Shown piece by piece: positions 25,564 through 33,202 of a stretch of 64,000 bases of DNA; the first letter of the stretch is position 1, and every line of letters starts with the position of its first letter. This stretch comes from Piscinibacter sp. XHJ-5 (lineage in GTDB: Bacteria > Pseudomonadota > Gammaproteobacteria > Burkholderiales > Burkholderiaceae_C), in the NCBI RefSeq assembly GCF_029855045.1, contig NZ_CP123228.1:2232001-2296000 (forward strand), given 5' to 3'. The notes under the pieces were generated by a model, which was not told where the DNA came from, made no database searches, and was given only the letters and a program-made list of their open reading frames with translations. Both the position numbers and the translations under genes were made by a program.

Positions 25564-27054
25564 TTGGTGCTTACCCGCGAATCGCCGAGGCACGCCGGCG
25601 GCCGATCGATCGTCTTCGCGCTGGTGATCGCCGAAGTCATCAGCGCGTTCGAGGCCAGCATGATTTACGCGGCCCTGCCGACGCTGATGCGCGAGTTCGG
25701 CGACCCCGCCGGCGTCGGATGGGTGCTGACGGCCTACCTGCTGGTCGGCTCGGTGTCGGCGGGCCTGGCATCCAGGCTGGGTGACCTGTTCGGGCGCCGC
25801 CGCGTGGTGGTCGCGCTGCTGCTGTGCTCGGCAAGCGGGTCCTTGATCAGCGCATCGTCGAGCGGGCTGGGCGGACTGGTCTGCGGCCGGGCCCTGCAAG
25901 GCATGTCTGCCGCGCTGCTGCCGCTGGCGATCGGCATCGTGCGCGAGCACCTCGCCGCGCCGCGCGTGCCGGTGGCGGTCGGCTGGCTCACGGCGACCGC
26001 CACCTTCAGTGCCGGCGCCGGCCTGCTGCTCGGCGGCCTCTTGGTGGACCATGCCGGCTGGCGCACGATGTTCTGGTTCGGCGCCGTGCATGGCGCCGTC
26101 GCCATCGTCGCCGTCTCGGGCTGGGTTCCCGCTTCGCAGCGCCGAGCCGCAGCCGCAGGCATCGATTGGATCGGCGGCGTGCTCTACGCGCCGGCCATCG
26201 CGGCGCTGCTGTGGTCGGTCTCGCGCCTGAAGGCGCATGGGCTGCACGATGCGGCGACCTTGGCCGCGCTCGTCGGGGGTGTCTCGCTGCTGGCCGTCTG
26301 GTGGATCCACGAGTGGCGGCATGCGCAGCCCATGATCGACGTGCGCCGCATCGCACGTCGCGACGTCGGCCTGCCGATGAGCCTGATGTTCCTGTTCGGG
26401 CTCGGCGCCTCGCAGACCATGCTGGTGCTGATGGGCCTCGCCCAGCAGCCGCTGTGGACGGGCGTCGGCCTGGGCCTCAGCGCGACGATGGCCGGGCTGC
26501 TGAAGCTGCCTTCGAACTTCATGGGCCTGTTCGGCGCGCCATGGGGCGGACACCTCGCCGCCCGGCGCGGCGCCCGCAGCGCGGCGCTGCTCGGCACGCT
26601 GCTGATCATGGCCGGCTGGATGGGGCTGACGGCGCAGCACTCCGCGGCGTGGATGCTGGTGGCCTGGGTGATGCTGGCATCGCTGGGGGGGGCGATGCTG
26701 ATGTCGGCGGTGCCCAACCTGCTCGTCGAGGTGGTGCCGGCGCAGCGCACGAGCGAGTTCGTCGGGCTCTCGCAGGTGGTGCGCACGCTCGGCGCCGCCA
26801 TCGGCACCCAGGCCGCGAGTGTCCTGCTGGCCCTCGAGGTGGTGCGCAGCGACACCGTCCCGCAGGCGGCCTATCCGGGCGCCGCCGCCTACCTGTGGAC
26901 GATGTCCGCGATCACGGGCGTGTGCGTCGTGTGCTGGCTCGTCGCCTGGGCGCTGCCGCTTCGCAGTGCTTGCAATGTTCAAACGGGCGAATATAATTCA
27001 GATATAGGAACCGCGATGCTGGCAGGCTCCGGCACTGAAAGGAAGTCGTCATGA
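25564..27054 (+). CDS. MFS transporter, 14-helix (DHA2-like) type
   Basis: The roughly 496-residue protein has MFS motif A after helix 2 (GDLFGRRRVVV) and the helix-5 type signature GWLTATATFSAGAGLLLGGLLVDHAGWR. The number of hydrophobic segments fits the 14-helix drug:H+ antiporter 2 group. It probably imports the substrate or exports a toxic intermediate; direction cannot be read from sequence. The start is taken as TTG 25564, with AGGA nine bases upstream, because the promoter and operator occupy the region before it. GTG 25567 is an alternative. The stop overlaps the next ATG. Confidence 0.85.
   Translation: MVLTRESPRHAGGRSIVFALVIAEVISAFEASMIYAALPTLMREFGDPAGVGWVLTAYLLVGSVSAGLASRLGDLFGRRRVVVALLLCSASGSLISASSSGLGGLVCGRALQGMSAALLPLAIGIVREHLAAPRVPVAVGWLTATATFSAGAGLLLGGLLVDHAGWRTMFWFGAVHGAVAIVAVSGWVPASQRRAAAAGIDWIGGVLYAPAIAALLWSVSRLKAHGLHDAATLAALVGGVSLLAVWWIHEWRHAQPMIDVRRIARRDVGLPMSLMFLFGLGASQTMLVLMGLAQQPLWTGVGLGLSATMAGLLKLPSNFMGLFGAPWGGHLAARRGARSAALLGTLLIMAGWMGLTAQHSAAWMLVAWVMLASLGGAMLMSAVPNLLVEVVPAQRTSEFVGLSQVVRTLGAAIGTQAASVLLALEVVRSDTVPQAAYPGAAAYLWTMSAITGVCVVCWLVAWALPLRSACNVQTGEYNSDIGTAMLAGSGTERKSS
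26970..26999 (+). promoter_or_regulatory. Possible internal promoter in the end of the MFS gene
   Basis: TTGCAA (26970-26975), a 16-bp spacer and a perfect TATAAT (26992-26997) lie within the MFS reading frame, 60 bp before its end. The -10 box is part of the palindrome GAATATAATTC (26989-26999), a relaxed form of the island operator. It could separately drive the ferredoxin reductase and ferredoxin genes. Confidence 0.4.
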
Positions 27055-27302
27055 ACTGCATGTCCATCGATCCCGACGCGACGCTGGTGGACCTGGTGGC
27101 GTTCAAGTGGCTGATGGCCGGACGCGGCTGGTGGGTGGATCTGTCGCGCCTGCAGCGCGATGTCGCGTATGCCGGCGAGTGCGCGCGGCGGGCGCGCGCC
27201 AGCGGCCTGCATGCGCTCGAGCAGCAAGGGGCCGCACTGCTGGGGTCATGGTCGCCGTCGGCTGCGAACGGCGAAAGCGCTCAGACGCTGCGCGTGGCAT
27301 GA
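27051..27302 (+). CDS. Small protein of unknown function, coupled to ferredoxin reductase
   Basis: This 83-residue protein has a GGAAG ribosome-binding site and starts inside the MFS stop (ATGA); its own stop overlaps the start of the reductase gene. It has no signal peptide or cysteine cluster. A central segment (VAFKWLMAGRGWWVDLSRLQRDVAYAG in outline) is rich in Trp and may form amphipathic helices. Tight coupling on both sides suggests a real role in transport or electron transfer. No family recognised. Confidence 0.65.
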   Translation: MNCMSIDPDATLVDLVAFKWLMAGRGWWVDLSRLQRDVAYAGECARRARASGLHALEQQGAALLGSWSPSAANGESAQTLRVA

Positions 27303-28543
27303 GCCATCACGAGGTCCTGCTCGTCGTCGGCGCGGGACATGCCGGAGCGGAGCTGGCCATCCAGGCCCGCGAGCACGGATGGCCGGGGCGCATCGTGCTG
27401 GTGGGCGACGAGCCGGCGCTTCCGTACCACCGCCCCCCGCTGTCCAAGGGCTACCTGTCAGGAGAGGCGACGCTCGACAGCGTCGCGCTCAAGTCGCGCG
27501 CCACGTATGACAAGGCCGGCGTCGAGCTCATGCTCGGCCGGCGCGTGGCGTCGATCGATCGCCACGCGGCGCGAGTGACATTCATCGACGGCCAGGCGCT
27601 TCACTACGCGACGCTGGCGCTGGCCACCGGGGGCCGGCCCCGGCGCCTTCCCGCGGCAGCCGAGGGTGCGGAGCAAGCCGACAACTTCCACTACCTGCGC
27701 ACGCTCGCCGACGTGGACCGCATCCGCGCGCGCCTCGTTCACGGCTCCCGCCTGGCCATCGTCGGCGGCGGCTACATCGGACTCGAGGTCGCGGCCGTGG
27801 CGACCAGGATGGGCCTGACGGTCACCGTGCTCGAAGCCGCCGATCGCGTGCTGGCGCGCGTCACGGCGCCGCGCGTCTCTTCGTTCTACGAGCAGGTGCA
27901 CCGCCAGGCGGGCGTCGATCTGCGCACCGGCGTGCAGGTCGACGGCTTCGCGCTCGACACCGCGCGGCGCCTGGTGACAGAAGTGCATTGCAGCGACGGC
28001 GAACGCGTGCGCACCGACGTCGTCATCGCCGGCATCGGCCTCGTGCCCGACACCGACCTGGCCGCGGCGGCCGGCCTGGACGTCGAAGACGGCATCCTGG
28101 TCGACGCGTGCTCGCGAACCAGCGACCCGGCGATCTTTGCCGCCGGCGACTGCACGCGCTACGAGAGTCCGCTGTACGGCCGCCGGATCCGGCTCGAGTC
28201 GGTGCCCAATGCGCTGGAGCAGGCACGCTGCGCGGCTGCCACGCTGTGCGGCAAGGAGAGGCGCCACGACGGCGTGCCGTGGTTCTGGTCCGACCAGTAC
28301 GACCTGAAGATGAAGATGGTCGGCCTGTCGCAGGGCCACGATCGTCTCGTCCTGCGAGGCTCCATCGAAGAGCGCTCGTTCTGCGCCTTCTACCTCCAGG
28401 GCTCGCGGGTGCTGGCCGTGGACACCGTCAATCGCATCCCGGAGTTCATGCTGTCCAAGCGGCTGGTGGCCGAGCGGCTGCCGGTCGACCCCGAGCGACT
28501 GGCCGACGACAGCGTGCCGCTGAAGAACCAGATCGCGGCCTGA
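27299..28543 (+). CDS. NAD(P)H-dependent ferredoxin reductase, putidaredoxin-reductase-like
   Basis: The 414-residue flavoprotein has two nucleotide-binding motifs, VVGAGHAGAE near residue 9 for FAD and VGGGYIGLE near 156 for NAD(P)H. It also has the family's YHRPPLSKGYL and AAGDCTRYE. It matches putidaredoxin reductase in length and layout and should pass electrons from NADH to the [2Fe-2S] ferredoxin encoded next. Together they are the likely redox chain for the P450cam-like enzyme. The ATG overlaps the stop of the small upstream gene. Confidence 0.92.
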   Translation: MSHHEVLLVVGAGHAGAELAIQAREHGWPGRIVLVGDEPALPYHRPPLSKGYLSGEATLDSVALKSRATYDKAGVELMLGRRVASIDRHAARVTFIDGQALHYATLALATGGRPRRLPAAAEGAEQADNFHYLRTLADVDRIRARLVHGSRLAIVGGGYIGLEVAAVATRMGLTVTVLEAADRVLARVTAPRVSSFYEQVHRQAGVDLRTGVQVDGFALDTARRLVTEVHCSDGERVRTDVVIAGIGLVPDTDLAAAAGLDVEDGILVDACSRTSDPAIFAAGDCTRYESPLYGRRIRLESVPNALEQARCAAATLCGKERRHDGVPWFWSDQYDLKMKMVGLSQGHDRLVLRGSIEERSFCAFYLQGSRVLAVDTVNRIPEFMLSKRLVAERLPVDPERLADDSVPLKNQIAA

Positions 28544-28575
28544 CGCGCCGCAGCAAGAACAGGAGACATCACCTC

Positions 28576-28896
28576 ATGCCCGCACTGACCGTCATCGAAT
28601 TCAACGGCAAGGAGCACCGCATCGACGCGGAGGTCGGCAAGTCGGCAATGCAGGTCGTCATCGATGCGATGGTGCCGGGGATCATGGCCGACTGCGGCGG
28701 GGCGTGCAGCTGCGCCACCTGCCATTGTTATGTCGAGGCGCCGTGGGCCACGCGGCTGCCTGAGCCGGTGCCGGCCGAGCGCGAGATGCTCGAGTGCGCG
28801 CTCGACCCTCAGCCGAACAGCCGCCTGTCGTGCCAGATCCGCATCACGCCGCACACCGAAGGTCTGGTGATCCGCCTGCCGCAGTCGCAGGTATGA
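28576..28896 (+). CDS. [2Fe-2S] ferredoxin, putidaredoxin-like
   Basis: At 106 residues this protein has the length of putidaredoxin. The ligands are Cys40, Cys46, Cys49 and Cys86, matching Cys39, 45, 48 and 86. An extra Cys44 lies within the cluster loop, and the C-terminal Trp106 important for P450cam transfer is a Val. The site AGGAG precedes the ATG. It likely carries electrons from the upstream reductase to the P450, and perhaps also to the Rieske oxygenase. Confidence 0.93.
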   Translation: MPALTVIEFNGKEHRIDAEVGKSAMQVVIDAMVPGIMADCGGACSCATCHCYVEAPWATRLPEPVPAEREMLECALDPQPNSRLSCQIRITPHTEGLVIRLPQSQV

Positions 28897-28978
28897 CCCC
28901 CCCGAAGCGCCTTCGGCGCCTCCCCCCAGGGGGCGCCCCCAGCGGACCGGCAAAGCCGGATCCGCGGCGGCCGCTTGA
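28897..28978 (+). repeat. Dispersed intergenic repeat, copy 2
   Basis: This stretch aligns with 5156-5238, starting with CCCCCGAAGCGCCTTCGGCG and sharing GCGGACCG, AAGCCG and the ATCCGCGGCGGCCGCTTG end. Internal inverted repeats allow two or three stem-loops. As in copy 1, it sits directly after a stop codon within an operon. Confidence 0.7.
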
Positions 28979-29008
28979 TCGGGTTCGAACGATTCGCAAG
29001 GAGCTTCC

Positions 29009-30214
29009 ATGACTGCATCGCACCTCTATCGCGGGCCCATCTTCGATGGCGACACGCACCTGTACGAGACGCCGGACGCCTACAGCCGCTACCTTCCGGA
29101 GCAATTCAAGAAGGACTGGAACTATCACTGGAAGGTGGGCGACGACGGCGAGTACGCGCTCTATGTCGGCCATCGCAAGATCGAGGTCAGCGCCGGGTAC
29201 TTCGCCGAGGACGGCCGCGTGCCGCCGCCCGGCAAGCTGCACGAGTGGCTGCGCGCGCAGAAGGAGGGCAGGGAGAACGTCGACATGCGCGTGCCGATGA
29301 CGGTCGACATGCTCGAGCGCGATGCGCGCCTCGCCAAGATGGACGAGTTCGGCGTCGACGGCTGCTTCCTCTACTGCGGCAACATGGTCGCCACCATCAG
29401 CTACCTCGACGAGCCGAAGGCCTGCGCGGCCATCATGCATGCCTACAACCGGTGGATGCTCGACGAGTGGGCCTTCAACTACAAGGACCGCATCTATTCC
29501 GCGCCGCTCGTGAGCCTGGCCGATGTCGATGCCGCATGCGCGGAAGCCGAGTGGGCCATCAAGAACGGCACGCGCCTTTTCCTGATGCCCATGGGCCCGT
29601 TCGACGGCAAGCCGCCGGCCCACCCCGACTTCGACCGTTTCTGGTCGCTGCTGAACGAGGCGCACTGCCGCGTCGTCTACCACGTCAGCGAAGCCATCTA
29701 CATGAAGGACCACATGGCGGTGTGGGGCGAGCCTGTGCAGCAGTCGCGCCAGCGCCAGACCGCGTTCGTGTGGATGCACGGCTACAGCGAGCGCCCGGTG
29801 GTCGAGACGATCTCCTCGCTGATCTTCTGGAACTTCTTCGCTCGCTTTCCCAACCTGCGCGTGCTGTCGGCCGAGAACGGCGCCGAGTGGGTGCCGAGCA
29901 CGCTGATCAAGATGGACAAGTGCCGCGGAATGGCCAAGAACGGTCACTGGCCGGGCGGCCAGCTCAAGGAGCGGCCGAGCAACATCTTCAAGCGTCACGT
30001 CGGCGTGGTCGCCTATCCCGAGGACGACCTGAAGACCATCGTCGACCAGGTCGGCGCGCACGAATGGATGGTCATGGGCTCCGACTACCCCCATGCCGAG
30101 GGCGTGCCCACGCCGCGGGAGTTCGCCGACGAAGCGTGCACCAAGCTCAGCGCCGAACAGACGCGGGCGGTCATGCACGACAACGGCCGGCGCTTTCTTT
30201 CGCCCGTGGCGTGA
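29009..30214 (+). CDS. Amidohydrolase-family (COG2159-type) metal-dependent hydrolase
   Basis: The 401-residue protein starts with the metal-site signature GPIFDGDTHLYE and ends with the GSDYPHAEG segment typical of the amidohydrolase-2 family, which includes decarboxylases and C-C or C-N hydrolases acting on aromatic and alicyclic acids. AAGGAG precedes the ATG. A relic of a C-terminus of this family is also present at 45302-45379. Family assignment is firm; the reaction is open. Confidence 0.85.
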   Translation: MTASHLYRGPIFDGDTHLYETPDAYSRYLPEQFKKDWNYHWKVGDDGEYALYVGHRKIEVSAGYFAEDGRVPPPGKLHEWLRAQKEGRENVDMRVPMTVDMLERDARLAKMDEFGVDGCFLYCGNMVATISYLDEPKACAAIMHAYNRWMLDEWAFNYKDRIYSAPLVSLADVDAACAEAEWAIKNGTRLFLMPMGPFDGKPPAHPDFDRFWSLLNEAHCRVVYHVSEAIYMKDHMAVWGEPVQQSRQRQTAFVWMHGYSERPVVETISSLIFWNFFARFPNLRVLSAENGAEWVPSTLIKMDKCRGMAKNGHWPGGQLKERPSNIFKRHVGVVAYPEDDLKTIVDQVGAHEWMVMGSDYPHAEGVPTPREFADEACTKLSAEQTRAVMHDNGRRFLSPVA

Positions 30215-30229
30215 CGCGGGGGACGCAAC

Positions 30230-30910
30230 ATGAACGACGTCGCTGGATGCCGGGCGGTGGTTGCAGTGCGGGGCCTCGCGCTGGGCGAGACCCTCGCGCG
30301 CGGACTCGAGCGCCTGGGGGGCAAGGTCGCGCGGCTCCCATCGGGTGACGACTGGAACGCCGCGATGGACGCGGCGGTGCGCGACCTCGGCGGCCTGGAT
30401 CTCGTCGTGCATGCCGAAGCCCCCGCGGTCGCGACGCGCTCGGCGGAGATCGATGCGCTGTCGCTCGCGCAGTGGCAGCAGGCCACCAGCCATTCGCTGT
30501 ACTCGACGCTGTGCTGCCTGCAGGCCGCCCGGCGTGGCTTGCGTGCCGGCGGCGGGACGATCATCGTGCTCGGACCGACTGCCGCGCTGGTCGGCGCGCC
30601 GGGCCTGGTGCCGCTGCTCACGCTCGTCGAGGCGCAGCGCACGCTCGTCAAGTCGGCGGCGCGGCAGTGGGGCGCCCAAGGCATTCGCCTGCATTGGCTG
30701 GGGCTGGCGGCGCGGCACTACAGCGACGCGCTGGGCGAGGCGCGCATCCCGCCGGTGCCGGAGCTCGGCCCGCCGCCGCCCGCGCTCGGCCGTGTGCCCG
30801 ATGCCGAAACGGATGCAGCGGAGCTGATCGCTCTGCTGGCCGGCGCCGGCGCGCGAGGCATCACCGGAGCGATGATCAATCTCGACGGCGGCGACTGGAT
30901 GGTCCCATGA
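30230..30910 (+). CDS. SDR-fold protein lacking the catalytic residues
   Basis: This 226-residue protein keeps the outline of an SDR (LDLVVHAEAP for the NNAG region, GAMINLDGG near the C-terminus). It lacks the TGxxxGIG cofactor motif (AVRGLALGETLARG instead). Counting back from the KSAARQW helix, Leu and Val replace the catalytic Tyr and Lys, and the active-site Ser is also missing. It probably cannot act as a normal dehydrogenase. It overlaps the intact SDR at 30907, so it may be a structural partner of that enzyme. Confidence 0.75.
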   Translation: MNDVAGCRAVVAVRGLALGETLARGLERLGGKVARLPSGDDWNAAMDAAVRDLGGLDLVVHAEAPAVATRSAEIDALSLAQWQQATSHSLYSTLCCLQAARRGLRAGGGTIIVLGPTAALVGAPGLVPLLTLVEAQRTLVKSAARQWGAQGIRLHWLGLAARHYSDALGEARIPPVPELGPPPPALGRVPDAETDAAELIALLAGAGARGITGAMINLDGGDWMVP

Positions 30911-31707
30911 CAGTGCTCACCACAGATCTTCCGGCCCCGGACCTGCTGGCCGGCCGCGTGGCGCTGATCACCGGCGCGGGCGGCGGCATCGGCCGCGGCA
31001 TCGCACTAGCCTTCGCTGCCGCTCGCGCCTGCGTGGTGGTCACCGGCCGTCGCGGGCCGACCTGCGACGAGACCGTCGCCATCATCACGGCCGAAGGCGG
31101 CACGGCGATTGCCGTCGAGGCCGATGTCGGCGATGCCGCGGCGGTGCAGCGCGCGGTGCAAGCCGCCGTCGACCGTTTCGGCCGGCTCGACATCGTCGTG
31201 CAGAACGCCAACGCCGGCGGCGACTCGGCGCGCCCGATCGCCATCGAGGACATCGTCGAAGAAGACCTGCTGCGCCAGGCCCGTGTGGCCTGGGACGGCA
31301 GCTTCCATTGCGCGCAGGCCGCGCTGCCGCACCTGAAGGCCAGCGGCCACGGGCGCTTCATCGTGCTCGGCTCTTCCTTCGGCCTGCACGGCGCGGCGAT
31401 GAACCCGATCTACTCCGCGCTGAAGGGCGGCGACCGCGGCTTCGTGAAGTCGCTGGCCCGCGAGTGGGGCCCGCACGGCATCACCGTCAACGCCATCGAG
31501 CCGTCGGCGGCCACCGAGCCGACCGAGGTCTTCTTCGCGCAGAACCCTGCCGTGCGCGACCTGTACCTGAAGATGTTTCCGCTCGGCCGCATGGGCTCGC
31601 CGCGCCACGACATCGGCCGCGCGGTGGTGGCCTTGTGCAGCGACTTGATGGGCTACGTGACCGGCCAGAACATCCCGGTCGACGGGGGCCTCTACACCGC
31701 AATGTGA
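30907..31707 (+). CDS. SDR-family oxidoreductase
   Basis: The 266-residue product has TGAGGGIGRG near residue 22, and YSALK with a preceding Ser (LGSSFGLHG) as the active site. Asn-Ala-Asn replaces the usual NNAG (VQNANAG). The C-terminal VTGQNIPVDGG is standard for SDRs. It starts within the stop codon of the degenerate SDR gene upstream, and the two may form one heteromeric enzyme. Substrate unknown; 3-hydroxyacyl-CoA or ring-hydroxyl oxidation is plausible. Confidence 0.85.
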   Translation: MTVLTTDLPAPDLLAGRVALITGAGGGIGRGIALAFAAARACVVVTGRRGPTCDETVAIITAEGGTAIAVEADVGDAAAVQRAVQAAVDRFGRLDIVVQNANAGGDSARPIAIEDIVEEDLLRQARVAWDGSFHCAQAALPHLKASGHGRFIVLGSSFGLHGAAMNPIYSALKGGDRGFVKSLAREWGPHGITVNAIEPSAATEPTEVFFAQNPAVRDLYLKMFPLGRMGSPRHDIGRAVVALCSDLMGYVTGQNIPVDGGLYTAM

Positions 31708-31717
31708 GGAGCGCGAC

Positions 31718-32533
31718 ATGAACCGAACCGGACGTGTGCAGGGCAAGGTGGCGCTGGTGACCGGCGCCGGCGGAGGCATAGGCGCGGCGTGCGCGCAGGC
31801 GCTTGCGCGCGAGGGTGCGGCGGTCGCGCTGGCCGACATCGACCTGGCCGCCGCCCAGCGTCAGGCGGACGCGATCGCCGCCGAGGGCGGCGTCGCCATC
31901 TCGATCCAGGTCGACATGGGCGACGAGGCCAGCGTGGTCGCGATGGTGGAGGCGACGGTCCAGCGGCTGGGCGGCCTCGACATCCTGCACAACAACGCCG
32001 CCGACACGCGGCTCTCGGCGACGCGCGACACGCCGGTCGAGAAGGTGGACACCGAGGTCTGGGACACGATCCTGCGCGTGAACCTGCGCGGCACGATGGT
32101 CGCGAGCCGCACCGCGATCCCGCATCTTCGAAAGCGCGGCGGAGTCATCGTCAACACCAGCTCCGGCGCTGCGCTGTCGGGCGGGCTGTCCCACAGCGCC
32201 TACAGCGCGTCGAAGGCGGCGATCAATTCGCTGACGCAAAGCCTCGCCACGCAGCACGGCAAGGAGGGCATCCGCTGCAACGCGATCGCACCGGGGCTCA
32301 TCGTCACGCCGGCGACGCAGGACAGCTACGCGAAGTCCGAGGTCGGCGACGTGATGCTGCGCCATCACCTCACCCCGCGCCTGGGCAAGCCGGAAGACGT
32401 GGCGGCGGCGGTCGTGTTCCTGGCTTCCGACGAGGCGGCGTTCATCACCGGGCAGGTGATCTGCGTCGACGGCGGCCTGCACGCGCACCAGCCGTACGTC
32501 GCCGACTTCATGAGCCGGGGCGCCCACCCGTGA
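31718..32533 (+). CDS. SDR-family oxidoreductase
   Basis: This 271-residue classical SDR has TGAGGGIGAA near residue 15, HNNA, SSGAALSGG and YSASK, with the C-terminal ITGQVICVDGG. GAGGAG precedes the ATG. It ends within a diverged copy of the 59-bp repeat that leads into the next gene. It belongs to a run of redox enzymes in the operon beginning at the MFS gene. Confidence 0.87.
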   Translation: MNRTGRVQGKVALVTGAGGGIGAACAQALAREGAAVALADIDLAAAQRQADAIAAEGGVAISIQVDMGDEASVVAMVEATVQRLGGLDILHNNAADTRLSATRDTPVEKVDTEVWDTILRVNLRGTMVASRTAIPHLRKRGGVIVNTSSGAALSGGLSHSAYSASKAAINSLTQSLATQHGKEGIRCNAIAPGLIVTPATQDSYAKSEVGDVMLRHHLTPRLGKPEDVAAAVVFLASDEAAFITGQVICVDGGLHAHQPYVADFMSRGAHP

Positions 32534-32591
32534 GCACGCCGGGCCGCCCCAAGGGCGAATACCGGAGGGCCCAGCCCGAAGGTACTCCAAT
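32532..32591 (+). repeat. Diverged copy of the 59-bp leader repeat
   Basis: The stretch from the SDR stop to the ATG at 32590 matches the unit at 21534-21592 in order: GAGC, CGCCGGGCCGC, CCCAAGG, CGAAT, CCGGAG, and a purine-rich stretch before CCAATGAGC. As there, it starts at a stop codon and ends at the next start. Two unrelated operons thus use the same sequence as gene-to-gene spacer. Confidence 0.7.
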
Positions 32592-33159
32592 GAGCACGCT
32601 GGAGGAGCGCATCGAGCGCGTCGAGGCGACGCTCGCGATCCAGCAGCTGCCGGTGCGCTACGCCGTGGCGGTGGATTCGCGCAATGTCATCGAACTGGTC
32701 GCGCTGTTCGCCGTCGACGTGGACTGCGGCCGATGGGGCCGCGGCCGCGACGCGCTGAAGACCTATTTCTCCAGTTCGAACGTGCTGTCGGGCTTTTACC
32801 GCTCGGTGCACCTCGTCTGCGGCCAGACGATCGATCTCGTCGACGCCGATCACGCGACCGGCACGGTCTACTGCCGCGCCGGCCACGAGGACAACGGTCA
32901 CTGGGTCGAGATGGCGATCTGCTACTTCGACCGCTACGTCAGGAGCGAAGGCCGCTGGTGCTTCGAGCGGCGCGACGAGAAGCACTGGTACTCGACGGAC
33001 TGGGAGGCGCGCCCTCGCGGTCCGGGCTTCCAGAACTGGCCGGGCAGGTACACCGGCGCGAAGTACCAGCCGCAACTGCCGCAGGCCTGGCCGAGCTGGC
33101 AGCGCTACTGGGACGAGGCGGGTGAGGAGGCGCGCCGCGCCGTCACCGACACCCCGTAG
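32590..33159 (+). CDS. NTF2/SnoaL-like protein (ketosteroid-isomerase-type fold)
   Basis: This 189-residue protein fits the SnoaL-like/NTF2 superfamily: an N-terminal helix (LEERIERVEATLAIQQLPVRYA) followed by curved sheet segments (DVDCGRWGRG, HLVCGQTIDLVDADHATGTVYC, EMAICYFDRYVRS). Members include dehydratases, isomerases and hydroxylating-oxygenase small subunits. Its place among SDRs and an old-yellow-enzyme reductase suggests an isomerase or dehydratase step. The exact reaction cannot be assigned. Confidence 0.75.
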   Translation: MSTLEERIERVEATLAIQQLPVRYAVAVDSRNVIELVALFAVDVDCGRWGRGRDALKTYFSSSNVLSGFYRSVHLVCGQTIDLVDADHATGTVYCRAGHEDNGHWVEMAICYFDRYVRSEGRWCFERRDEKHWYSTDWEARPRGPGFQNWPGRYTGAKYQPQLPQAWPSWQRYWDEAGEEARRAVTDTP

Positions 33160-33202
33160 GTCGGGTGACGACCGACGCAACCGTGACCACCGAGGACTCC
33201 CG

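Noticed and set aside
23645..28896. Camphor degradation operon (camDCAB)
   Set aside because: The P450, ferredoxin and reductase resemble the camphor system, but Tyr96 of P450cam is replaced, gene order differs, and no Baeyer-Villiger camphor monooxygenases are present.
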